This document shows, one piece after another, positions 8,700 through 16,207 of a DNA stretch of 43,801 bases. Numbering within the stretch: the stretch's first letter is position 1; the number at the start of each line of letters is the position of its first letter. The stretch spans positions 1 through 43,801 of the forward strand of contig CANHLV010000001.1 in assembly GCA_947461495.1 (NCBI GenBank), read 5' to 3'. Made by a program: the position numbers and the translations under genes. Under the pieces are notes generated by a model, which worked only from the letters and a program-made list of their open reading frames with translations, had not been told where the DNA came from and made no database searches. Source of the DNA: Chitinophagaceae bacterium. GTDB lineage: Bacteria; Bacteroidota; Bacteroidia; Chitinophagales; Chitinophagaceae.

Positions 8700-9497
8700 T
8701 TAATCTAATGCATTTTCTTTCAATAATTTCCAACTTGATTCGCTTAATGCAGGTTTTGTTTTTTTTATTTTATTCTTGCTATATTCTAAAATATACTCTG
8801 CTCTTTTTTTAGAATCAGGATGTGTGTTGAGCCAGCCTTCATAAGTTGATTCGTCTGCTTTGTTTTCAGCGAGTTTGTATAAAAATTCGGCAAGTGGTTC
8901 GGGGTTGATTTTTGCATTTATCATATATTCTACAGCACTAATGTCCGCCTCCTTCTCTAATTTTCTATCAAATGCAGATGAAGAAAGTATTTTAGAAACT
9001 TGTTTTATCGTTTCACCACCTCCATTTCCAGATGTCATTGAAATCAGAACAGACAAGCCCACTTCTTTAATTAATTTTTTCATCACATGGTCAAGCTCTA
9101 TATGAGAAATTTCATGAGACAAAACACCGGCCAATTCATCCGGGTTATCGCAAGCCGTTATCAATCCGCTATAAACAACCAAATGTCCGCCTGGCATTGC
9201 GAAGGCATTGATGTCGTCTTTGATGATGATGTGAATTTTGATAGTTTCTCGATTGATATTGTTTTTGGAACAAATTCTATCAACGATACTATCAATTGCA
9301 TTTACTGCTTTTTCGTCTTTATTTTCTTTCTCTGTTTTTTTATACAAATCCCAAACTGCTTTTCCGATTTTAATTTCAGTATCATCGGTCAGTTTTTCAA
9401 TTTTAAATGCCGACATCCAGTTGATATTGCTTAGCAAAAACCATAGACCGAAAAAAAGGACCACCAATACAACAAATTGAAAGATAATTTTTTTCAT
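8700..9497 (-). CDS. M48 family zinc metallopeptidase
   Basis: A 265-residue membrane-anchored protease with one N-terminal membrane segment (about 4-23). The zinc site HEISH is at 128-132, and the third ligand is likely Glu183 in EKEAD, the M48 E-x-D helix. NAFAMPGGHLVVYSGL (97-112) and HPDSKKRAEY near 224 are also M48 hallmarks. The family (HtpX/BepA/Oma1-like) degrades misfolded envelope proteins; the active domain is predicted periplasmic. It is the last gene of a tight operon: its ATG is one base after the TGA of the DUF4870-like gene. Confidence 0.92.
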   Translation of the reverse strand: MKKIIFQFVVLVVLFFGLWFLLSNINWMSAFKIEKLTDDTEIKIGKAVWDLYKKTEKENKDEKAVNAIDSIVDRICSKNNINRETIKIHIIIKDDINAFAMPGGHLVVYSGLITACDNPDELAGVLSHEISHIELDHVMKKLIKEVGLSVLISMTSGNGGGETIKQVSKILSSSAFDRKLEKEADISAVEYMINAKINPEPLAEFLYKLAENKADESTYEGWLNTHPDSKKRAEYILEYSKNKIKKTKPALSESSWKLLKENALD

Positions 9498-9498
9498 A

Positions 9499-9924
9499 TC
9501 AGGCTTTACAAATTAAGTTGGTGAGATTTCCGTAAAAAAACCATTTAACATGAATGCCTTTTCTGGTTTGAACAGCCGAGTAAATGGTGGCAATAAATTC
9601 ACTAATATTGAAAATCAAAATGGTGATGATATAGCCAATATATTTGCTGCTAATTGTTTCCGGACCAAACATGATGGAGATGGTCCACCAGAATCCGAAA
9701 CTGTTCATAAAAAGCAATGAGAACTGAGATAGTAATGCTTGAGTACAATGCCATCTTACAAAATAAGTCCCTTTGCGATTGCCGATAAAAAAGATAACAG
9801 AAGCAATCAGGTTGATGATGGGCAAAGGCATACCTGCAATTAAAGCAATAAGAGACATCAGATAACTGTTGGAAGCTTTTTCCGCTTCATGTTCGCTTGG
9901 CTGGTAATCAAATTTATTTTCCAT
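9499..9924 (-). CDS. DUF4870/Tic20-like membrane protein
   Basis: The better start is the ATG at 9924 (MENKFDYQPSEHEAEK), which lies two bases after the stop of the preceding gene; the longer reading from 9957 would overlap it. The 141-residue product has about four hydrophobic helices (residues 20-45, 60-80, 90-110) and the segment FVRWHCTQALL, matching the F-R-x-H-x-x-Q-x-L pattern of DUF4870/Tic20-like proteins. Function is unknown. It is third in the TM2-DUF2752-DUF4870-M48 operon. Confidence 0.65.
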   Translation of the reverse strand: MENKFDYQPSEHEAEKASNSYLMSLIALIAGMPLPIINLIASVIFFIGNRKGTYFVRWHCTQALLSQFSLLFMNSFGFWWTISIMFGPETISSKYIGYIITILIFNISEFIATIYSAVQTRKGIHVKWFFYGNLTNLICKA

Positions 9925-9926
9925 AA

Positions 9927-10346
9927 TCAAATGCCTTTGTAAATGTTCCATGCCCAATTCATCAATACCAATAGAATTGCAGGGATAGCTACTATTTTTC
10001 TACAAAGAAATTGTTCAGATTTTTTATAAAAAGATAATAGAGATTGTGATTTGTTGAGCCAATCATAAATAACCCATATTGGAGCTGCAATCATAATCAC
10101 TAATAATATATAACCCAAAGGATTCAGATAAAATCCTTCTGAAAAATTACCATTTAGAATAGACAACAAAGATCTGGTAGAACCACAGGAAGGGCAGGGT
10201 ATGTTGGTGAAATGCTTCAGTAAACAAATGCTTGTTTCTTTGGAATGATGAACTGGTGGATATAACAAATTCATTGTCAGCCAAACATAACCTGCTGCAC
10301 AGGCTATCAATATTATCAGATATAGTCTGTTCCTGTTGAGGGTCAT
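9927..10346 (-). CDS. DUF2752 domain-containing membrane protein
   Basis: A 139-residue membrane protein with three predicted membrane helices (8-28, 65-90, 115-135). The DUF2752 signature is CPSCGSTRSL at residues 51-60: two Cys spaced by two residues followed by G-x-T-R, then an FYLNPLGY-type segment. The Cys pair faces a membrane boundary and may bind a metal or be redox active, which is unproven for the family. Its ATG overlaps the last base of the TM2 gene stop (TAATG), which indicates translational coupling. Confidence 0.85.
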   Translation of the reverse strand: MTLNRNRLYLIILIACAAGYVWLTMNLLYPPVHHSKETSICLLKHFTNIPCPSCGSTRSLLSILNGNFSEGFYLNPLGYILLVIMIAAPIWVIYDWLNKSQSLLSFYKKSEQFLCRKIVAIPAILLVLMNWAWNIYKGI

Positions 10347-10684
10347 TAATAAAGGAATTGCTGTAATTTCTGCATGTTTTTTTCACGAGTTGCACCTTGA
10401 ATCATAAACCAATCAACGATAGTCCAGATACCCAAACCACCGCAGGTTAATAATTTACCAACACCGATTCCAGTATCGCCAATCATGAAACGATCTATTC
10501 CTAAAGAACCTGCTAAGATTGAAACAATTAAACTTGTGGTTGGATCTTTGAATTGAATGGTAGAAATACCTACCCATTTAGAATCATCCATAGCAATCAA
10601 TCTTTCTCTGATTGCATGCACATGGTGACTTTCGAAGAATTTTGCATTAGACATGATAAACATGTCAACTTTTTGAGCATCCAT
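10346..10684 (-). CDS. TM2 domain-containing protein
   Basis: A 112-residue protein with a soluble N-terminal helix and a TM2 domain: first helix from about 51 (SLIVSILAGSLGIDRFMIGD), the DRF motif at 64-66, a glycine-rich turn (GIGVGKLL) and a second helix GLGIWTIVDWFMI (83-95). TM2 proteins are small two-helix membrane proteins of mostly unknown function. It heads the four-gene operon, directly followed by DUF2752 with a one-base overlap. The upstream 243 bp contain one repeat element and no clear TAnnTTTG box. Confidence 0.9.
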   Translation of the reverse strand: MDAQKVDMFIMSNAKFFESHHVHAIRERLIAMDDSKWVGISTIQFKDPTTSLIVSILAGSLGIDRFMIGDTGIGVGKLLTCGGLGIWTIVDWFMIQGATREKNMQKLQQFLY

Positions 10685-10850
10685 TTTTTATAACATTTTT
10701 TGATACATCCTACTCGTAAGGCTTTTCGGTTGCGCCTATTTTTTAGAGTGGTTAATTGTTCCACTGATTTTAGATTGTCAAACTTAATAAAATATTTGTG
10801 AAATGATGATTTATAATGGTGAGGGTTTTGTTTTTGGTATCGAATTTTTA

Positions 10851-10901
10851 AGACAAAGTCTTTAAGCTCTTTTAGACACCGGTCTGGAGACCGGCGCCAT
10901 T
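10851..10901. repeat. Dispersed palindromic repeat, copy 1
   Basis: Two adjacent hairpins: AAGAC/GTCTT with a short loop, then CCGGTCT/AGACCGG with a two-base loop, ending GGCGCCATT. The whole 50-bp unit recurs at 12454-12506 with only a few differences. It is intergenic, between the TM2 operon and the small membrane genes. It could act as a terminator-like or REP-like element. Confidence 0.85.
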
Positions 10902-10927
10902 CGTCGATTGTCTGGTGTCAACATCCA

Positions 10928-11140
10928 TTATACAGGCCCCATGCCATGTCTAAAAATAATTTCTAGGCTGATGTAGAAACAAATCATTGAAATGAAAAGT
11001 CCAATGATAAGTCCGATGAGAATGCGAAAGAATTTATTGATTTCAAAAGTTCTCCAAACAATAATTACAGATAGTAATGGAGCAACGAATACCATAATCC
11101 ACATGATTTCTCCAATGATATCTATGATGGATTCTCTCAT
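10928..11140 (-). CDS. Small membrane protein
   Basis: A 70-residue protein with two hydrophobic helices (about 10-28 and 36-60) joined by a short basic loop (WRTFEINKFFR). It has no known domain. Its ATGA start overlaps the stop of the upstream small membrane gene by four bases, so the pair is likely translated together. A function is not apparent. Confidence 0.55.
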   Translation of the reverse strand: MRESIIDIIGEIMWIMVFVAPLLSVIIVWRTFEINKFFRILIGLIIGLFISMICFYISLEIIFRHGMGPV

Positions 11141-11307
11141 TTTTGTAATAGAAAATATAGTAAAAAAATCATAGCGCTAAAAACAATCACAAAAAATAAA
11201 TCGTTTTTCAATTCTATGAATTTTTTCTTTTTAATAGTAAACTGAAAAAGCAAATATCCAAACAACAATACAGGAATGAAAAACACCCGGAGAAATAAAT
11301 AGAGCAT
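11137..11307 (-). CDS. Small membrane protein
   Basis: The ATG at 11307 gives 56 residues; the longer reading begins with a TTG at 11340 and is less likely. Two membrane helices (2-21 and about 35-54) flank a Lys-rich loop (TIKKKKFIELK). It shares a four-base ATGA overlap with the next small membrane protein. No family is recognised. Confidence 0.5.
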   Translation of the reverse strand: MLYLFLRVFFIPVLLFGYLLFQFTIKKKKFIELKNDLFFVIVFSAMIFLLYFLLQK

Positions 11308-11361
11308 GTTTATTGATTTAATGACATTTCTATCATTCAAAGCTTAATATTGTTGAAAAAA

Positions 11362-11832
11362 TTATTCCAAAACAAGCGTAGTTTTTTGTTCGATATTGGT
11401 TCTTCTGTCGAAAATAAAATCAAAGTAATTTGCGTTTCCTGCTTTACCACTAATGTTCATATTTGTTCTTCCTGATTCCAGCCCATTTTTGTCATATGAT
11501 TTGACCTTAATATTTCCTGAAAAATCTTTTTCAAATATCAAATACAGACTCAGTTTGTTTTTGGTGCCGCCAAGCGTGTCGCTGTCAATAATAAATTTTC
11601 CTGTTTTGATGCCGTTTTTAGTTAATGCTTCTGAAAGTGTGATTTTGCATTGCATGGTTTTGTCTACACCCTCAGAAACGCCCTCAAAAAATTCGGTTGC
11701 GGTTTTTCCGACGGTTTCTCCGCCTTTATTTATGGTTTGTTTTGTTTTTTCTTTTACTTGGTTGCAAGAAAAGGCCAATGTGACAGAAACAATCAGAAGC
11801 GTTGTCAATGATTTGGAAAAGGATGATTTCAT
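11362..11832 (-). CDS. Hypothetical lipoprotein
   Basis: A 156-residue protein with a signal sequence and lipobox LAFSC (Cys23). After it comes a Lys/Thr-rich helical linker (about 25-60, possibly coiled), then a beta-rich domain with a LSLYLIFEKDF strand. It is predicted to be an envelope lipoprotein. It stands next to the GNAT gene in the same direction, with a 34-bp gap. No family is recognised. Confidence 0.7.
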   Translation of the reverse strand: MKSSFSKSLTTLLIVSVTLAFSCNQVKEKTKQTINKGGETVGKTATEFFEGVSEGVDKTMQCKITLSEALTKNGIKTGKFIIDSDTLGGTKNKLSLYLIFEKDFSGNIKVKSYDKNGLESGRTNMNISGKAGNANYFDFIFDRRTNIEQKTTLVLE

Positions 11833-11866
11833 TTTATAAATGTAAAGTTGTTTGAAAGTAAACCGA

Positions 11867-12394
11867 TCAATAGTTTTGTTTTTCTAGTTTATACCAATTG
11901 TGTTTTTCTCCGTCAAAATCAAAATTTTCCACTAATTCAAAACCTAATTTTTTCACTACATTGTTAGAGGCTACATTATCACAATGTATGGCAGCAATAA
12001 TTTCTTTTAAATTCATCACATTGAAACCATAATCAATGGAAGCTTTTGCGGTTTCTGTGGCGATGCCTTTGCCCCAATGTTTACGAATTAAGCGATACCC
12101 CAAATCATAATAATTGCTTTGATTATTGATGGTGTCTTTCACCAATTTCAATCCAGACCAACCGATAAATTCATTGGTATGTTTATCTACTACAGCCCAT
12201 CTGCCAATGCCATTTTCGACATATTGTTGCTGAACATATTTAATGACTTCGAATAATTTTTGTTTATCGGTTACCGGGTTATTGCCGAGATAACGATGCA
12301 CTTCTGGATCGGAATCGAGTTCGTAAAAGCCATCAACATCAGATTCGATGAGTTCTCTGAGGTAAAATCTTTGTGTTTCGAGGATGATGTTCAT
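11867..12394 (-). CDS. GNAT family N-acetyltransferase (RimJ/RimL type)
   Basis: A soluble 175-residue acetyltransferase. It starts with ETQRFYLRELIESD, the usual RimJ/L opening, and contains YDLGYRLIRKHWGKGIATETAKASIDY (acetyl-CoA-binding R-x-x-x-G-x-G/A loop around residues 108-113) and the late NVASNNVVKKLGFELV helix-strand. These enzymes acetylate protein N termini or small amines with acetyl-CoA; the substrate is unknown. Its first eleven codons and upstream region are partially duplicated at 12510-12599. Confidence 0.88.
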   Translation of the reverse strand: MNIILETQRFYLRELIESDVDGFYELDSDPEVHRYLGNNPVTDKQKLFEVIKYVQQQYVENGIGRWAVVDKHTNEFIGWSGLKLVKDTINNQSNYYDLGYRLIRKHWGKGIATETAKASIDYGFNVMNLKEIIAAIHCDNVASNNVVKKLGFELVENFDFDGEKHNWYKLEKQNY

Positions 12395-12599
12395 TAATGC
12401 TTTGTTTGTAAGGTTTTTGGTTTGTTCGGGAGACCGACGCTAGTTTTATAATAAAGACAAAGTCTTTTAAGCTCTTTTAGACACCGGTCGGGAGACCGGC
12501 GCCATTTGTAGGTAAAATCTTTGTGTTTCGAGGATGATGTTCATTAATGCTTTTTTGTAAGGTTTTTGGTTTGTTCGGGAGACCGGCGCCAGTTTTATA
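12360..12599. repeat. 90-bp direct duplication flanking a palindromic repeat
   Basis: The 12360-12450 segment (start of the GNAT gene plus its upstream region) recurs at 12510-12599 with one one-base gap and a few substitutions. Between them, at 12451-12509, is the second copy of the 10851-10901 palindromic repeat. The distal copy still spells the first eleven codons of the GNAT gene, then stops matching. Confidence 0.9.
12454..12506. repeat. Dispersed palindromic repeat, copy 2
   Basis: It matches 10851-10901 nearly throughout: the AAGAC/GTCTT hairpin, AGCTCTTTTAGACACC and CCGGTC/GACCGG with loop GGGA, ending GGCGCCATT. It is bounded on both sides by the 90-bp direct repeat. Confidence 0.88.
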
Positions 12600-12672
12600 T
12601 GAAAATCAACAATTTTGATTTAAAATCAATTAGATTACAAATTCCTAATTATCAGCATCAAGCCGACACAAA

Positions 12673-14268
12673 TTATTCTCTATTTAGTTTTTTATTCGTA
12701 AGAAAAAAGCTATTGGTAATGCCCTTACCTTTTAAATCTACAGTACCCATTTCTACAAAATTATAATCATCTGCTAATCTGATTTTTACTGATTCTGTTA
12801 TATGAATTTTATTGGCACTGCCCGAAGATTCCATTCTGCTGGCGATGTTAACCACGTCTCCCCAAAGGTCATAGCTGTATTTTTGTTTACCAACTATTCC
12901 TGCCACAACTGTACCTGTATGAATGCCAATTCTAATTTTAAGATCATAATTAGTTTCTTTAGCGTAATCCTCTACACATTTAATTGCAGCAATTGCAAAG
13001 TCGGCTACCTGTTGACAATGGGTAACGCTTCTATCTGGAACACCTCCCACAATCATATAGCAGTCGCCAATTGTTTTTATTTTCTCAAGTTTGAATTGTA
13101 CGGCAAGCTCATCAAATTTTCCGAATACATCATTTAGCATGCCCACCAGTTGACGTGGGGAAAGCTTCGCAGACAATTGTGTAAATCCGACAATGTCTGC
13201 AAATAAAACCGTAACCTCAGGAAATGTTTCAGCAATTTGAGATTCGCCTTTTTTTAGTCTGTCGGCAATTAATACTGGGAGTATATTGGTAAGTAATTTT
13301 TCACTATGATCTCTTTCAATCGCAAGCTCCTCAGCATATACAGTTGCATCTGCCGTTTTTTTATTGGCTTCATTAATAACACCTTCCAATTTGTCTGTCA
13401 TTTTATCAATCGCACCGGAAAGTAAACTCAATTCATCTTTTTGATTATCATTAATTCTTTTTTGTAAATCTCCCTGTGTAATGGCCTGTACAGTATCGAT
13501 AATCAACGCTCCTCTTTTCAAAACTTTTTTATAAATAATAAAAGCGAAGAAGATAAAACAGAGCAAGGTCAGCAATGAAGTTGTAATCAACATAAATAAA
13601 AGTTGATTGACTTTAGCCAAAATTGTATCTTCTTCTATCTGAGTTCTTTCATTTAAAAGGTTTACAAACTCAGCAATAGGCTTCATGATAGTAGCTTTGT
13701 AATGATGATATTCGGTACCATGAAGCATATTGATTGCCTTCAAGTGAACAGCTGCTGTATCTGTAGGGGCAACATTATTCTTCTTAATATCATTTATCAT
13801 TCCCATAGCTTCATTTTCTAAATGAACCAAATCATTAGAATAATTCTGTGCATCTTTTAATAAGCCGAACTCTTTAATAGTAATTCCCGCATCTTGCATT
13901 TGCTGTTCGAGAGGAATACAAGTCCCACCCTTAATTGGCGATGGTATTAAACTATCAGTAACCAAATGCCAGTAAACGCCATTGTAATTTTCTGGCCTGC
14001 TGATTTTGCCATTTCGGATATCTAATACATCATTAAAATAAGTTAGATATTTCTCATCTTTTGTAACTACATATGTTCTGGCAAAACGAGTTAATAATTC
14101 AGAAGACCTGAGGAGTTCTTCGGCAAGTTTATAAGAATTAAATCTGGCCTCTTTGGTTTGATATGCTTGCTGTTCTGTTTTGTTTAATAGTACTGCTGAA
14201 ATCATTACAAATACAGAAAGCGGAATGATAAAGCACAAAAAAATAATGAGAAGTTTTTTGATACTCAT
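12673..14268 (-). CDS. Membrane-bound class III adenylate cyclase with HAMP domain
   Basis: A 531-residue receptor-type cyclase: membrane helix 7-29, an extracytoplasmic helical sensor region of about 190 residues, second helix about 222-246, HAMP (about 247-300) and a coiled linker, then the catalytic domain (about 345-525). Metal-binding Asp are D358 (FADIVGF) and D402 (TIGD). The purine-recognition residues are K398 and D467 (YDLWGDVVN), the adenylate pattern; guanylate cyclases carry Glu and Cys there. N474 and R478 (transition state) are also present. Predicted to make cAMP in response to an unknown signal. It stands alone with a TAnnTTTG promoter upstream. Confidence 0.9.
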   Translation of the reverse strand: MSIKKLLIIFLCFIIPLSVFVMISAVLLNKTEQQAYQTKEARFNSYKLAEELLRSSELLTRFARTYVVTKDEKYLTYFNDVLDIRNGKISRPENYNGVYWHLVTDSLIPSPIKGGTCIPLEQQMQDAGITIKEFGLLKDAQNYSNDLVHLENEAMGMINDIKKNNVAPTDTAAVHLKAINMLHGTEYHHYKATIMKPIAEFVNLLNERTQIEEDTILAKVNQLLFMLITTSLLTLLCFIFFAFIIYKKVLKRGALIIDTVQAITQGDLQKRINDNQKDELSLLSGAIDKMTDKLEGVINEANKKTADATVYAEELAIERDHSEKLLTNILPVLIADRLKKGESQIAETFPEVTVLFADIVGFTQLSAKLSPRQLVGMLNDVFGKFDELAVQFKLEKIKTIGDCYMIVGGVPDRSVTHCQQVADFAIAAIKCVEDYAKETNYDLKIRIGIHTGTVVAGIVGKQKYSYDLWGDVVNIASRMESSGSANKIHITESVKIRLADDYNFVEMGTVDLKGKGITNSFFLTNKKLNRE

Positions 14269-14298
14269 ATGTCGAAATTAAATTGATTTGTGGAGTGT

Positions 14299-14306
14299 CA
14301 AATTTA
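14299..14306 (-). promoter_or_regulatory. TAnnTTTG -7 element of the cyclase gene
   Basis: Minus-strand TAAATTTG lies 30 bp before the cyclase ATG, matching the Bacteroidota -7 consensus exactly. No strong -33 box is visible. Confidence 0.6.
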
Positions 14307-14350
14307 ATGATTAGTGTTGGTAAATTTTAAATTTGATTTATTGTTACAAA

Positions 14351-15223
14351 CTAGGGTACATTATTTCCCATACTTGCAGACCACAAGGAAAACCAGTCTT
14401 GAAGCTCTAATTCAACATTGATTGATTTCATTGCGTTGGATATTCTTGAAGGCTCCGTTGTGCCGATGACAGGTAAGATTCCTGCGGGATGTTTTAGAAT
14501 CCAGGACAATAATATTGCCTCTTCTGTTACGCAATATTTATCAGCTAATGTTAAGACGGTATTTTTAATATTGTAGGATTGGGCATCTTGTTTTTTAAAA
14601 AATGTTCCTAAAGGCGCCCAACTCATCGGAGTGATGTTATTGATTTGCATATCATCAAGACTTCCATTTGTCATGGCTTCACAATGCGTAAGCGAGAATT
14701 CAATTTGATTATATCTGATGTTTGTTTTTTGCTGAATCAATGCTGTTTGAGAAGGTGAGAAATTTGAAACACCGAAATGAAGAATCTTTCCATCTGATTT
14801 TAAAGTGTCAACTGCTGCACTAATTTCATCAGCTTGCATCAATGGACTTGGTCGATGTAGCAATAGCAAATCGAGGTATTCGGTTTGTAAATTTTTTAAA
14901 GATTGTTCAACAGACCAGATGATATATTCTTTTGAGTATTCGTAATGTTTGATGGAATTATTTCTTGAGGTTCCTTTCAATTGAATGCCGCATTTTGAAA
15001 TCAATTGAATAGATGCCCTGTCAATTCGGCTTTCTATCATTGCTTTTCCAAAATCAGCCTCATTGGTGTAATCGCCATAAATATCAGCATGATCAAATGA
15101 AGTTATGTTGTTGCTGATACAACAATGAATCATTTTCGCCATGTCAAACGTGTTGTAGTTTTTGCCCCAAAAACCCCAGTTCATTGTACCGGCGATAATT
15201 TTAGAAAAAATTGATTTGTTCAT
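14351..15223 (-). CDS. Aldo/keto reductase
   Basis: A soluble NADPH-dependent oxidoreductase, 290 residues from the ATG at 15223 (MNKSIFSKIIAGTMNWG, the normal family opening). A longer reading begins at 15322, 15 bp after a promoter-like TAACTTTG, so the start is not settled. AKR features: catalytic-type Asp and Tyr in DHADIYGDY, Lys in ISKCGI, and His in LLLLHRPSP, followed by FGVSNFSPSQ and the C-terminal GTTEPSRI nucleotide-binding segment. It resembles YdhF-like reductases acting on small carbonyls; the substrate is unknown. Between it and gmk (15224-15588) only the promoter box and a short CCCGGATTTT repeat are seen. Confidence 0.9.
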   Translation of the reverse strand: MNKSIFSKIIAGTMNWGFWGKNYNTFDMAKMIHCCISNNITSFDHADIYGDYTNEADFGKAMIESRIDRASIQLISKCGIQLKGTSRNNSIKHYEYSKEYIIWSVEQSLKNLQTEYLDLLLLHRPSPLMQADEISAAVDTLKSDGKILHFGVSNFSPSQTALIQQKTNIRYNQIEFSLTHCEAMTNGSLDDMQINNITPMSWAPLGTFFKKQDAQSYNIKNTVLTLADKYCVTEEAILLSWILKHPAGILPVIGTTEPSRISNAMKSINVELELQDWFSLWSASMGNNVP

Positions 15224-15336
15224 TTTGTTCATTAACTCATTGTGTAAACCACAAAGTTCATTTTGTTTCTTTGTAATATGGCAAATCCGATTAGTAAATA
15301 ATGATTTTATTGATGTAACCAATCATAACCATTAGA

Positions 15337-15344
15337 CAAAGTTA
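15337..15344 (-). promoter_or_regulatory. TAnnTTTG -7 element of the aldo/keto reductase
   Basis: Minus-strand TAACTTTG, an exact match to the Bacteroidota -7 consensus. If used, the transcript would begin just before the upstream ATG at 15322. Confidence 0.5.
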
Positions 15345-15588
15345 CAAGATAGCCTCTCTAAATAAACCCGGATTTTTGGGTAAAGCAACTTTAAATTAAT
15401 ATTGCTTTGAACACAATGATGAAAAAAAATAATTTTAAAAAAATTAATAGCTAAAATACAGAGAGCAAAACATCATAATTGTGGTTAAGAAATTTTAATA
15501 CGTACAACGAATGAAGTAAATTCGCAACTTTCAAAATTTCGATTTAATATCCTTACCTAACGAATCAACTTGGCTAAAACAACAAACA

Positions 15589-16164
15589 ATGAATCAAATA
15601 CATCAAAAAATTCTGATTATAACAGCCCCTTCAGGTGCGGGCAAAACATCAATTACTCATTTTTTGATGAAGACATTTCCGGTACTTTCATTCTCTGTTT
15701 CGGCTGCTACAAGACAAGCTCGCGGCAATGAAACAAATGGCGTTGATTATTATTTTATTACATTGGAAGATTTCAAAAAAAAAATACAACAAAAAGAATT
15801 TGCAGAATGGGAGATGGTTTATGAAGGGAAATATTACGGGACACTAAAATCAGAATTAAAAAGAATTTGGTCGCTGGGAAAAGTTCCTGTTTTAGATATT
15901 GATGTAAAAGGCGCTTTGCATGTACAACAACAATATCCCGAAAACACCCTCAGTATTTTTGTAGAACCACCTTCTGTAGATGAGTTAAAAAAAAGACTTT
16001 TATCAAGAGGTACAGAAACCGAGGAATCATTGGCAGCAAGGGTAAATAAAGCTTCCTATGAAATAAGTTTCAAAGATCATTTTGATAAAATAATTATAAA
16101 TGACAATCTCGATAGCGCCTGTGAACGGGCGTTGAAAATTGTCGGTGATTTTATAAATTCCTGA
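15589..16164 (+). CDS. gmk: Guanylate kinase
   Basis: Phosphorylates GMP to GDP with ATP in purine nucleotide synthesis. The 191-residue protein is the usual length: P-loop APSGAGKT at residues 13-20, the GMP-binding stretch with SVSAATRQARGNETNGVDY, then AEWEMVYEGKYYGT and the lid region SRGTETEESLAARV. It starts a plus-strand cluster with the CNNM-type protein 43 bp downstream. Essential, cytosolic enzyme. Confidence 0.97.
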   Translation: MNQIHQKILIITAPSGAGKTSITHFLMKTFPVLSFSVSAATRQARGNETNGVDYYFITLEDFKKKIQQKEFAEWEMVYEGKYYGTLKSELKRIWSLGKVPVLDIDVKGALHVQQQYPENTLSIFVEPPSVDELKKRLLSRGTETEESLAARVNKASYEISFKDHFDKIIINDNLDSACERALKIVGDFINS

Positions 16165-16207
16165 TTTCAATATGTATAAGTTTGGTGGAAATCACTAATT
16201 TTAAGTT

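Noticed and set aside
11453..11839. 128-codon plus-strand frame across the lipoprotein gene
   Set aside because: The minus-strand frame has a proper lipobox and fits the neighbouring gene direction; this is a shadow.
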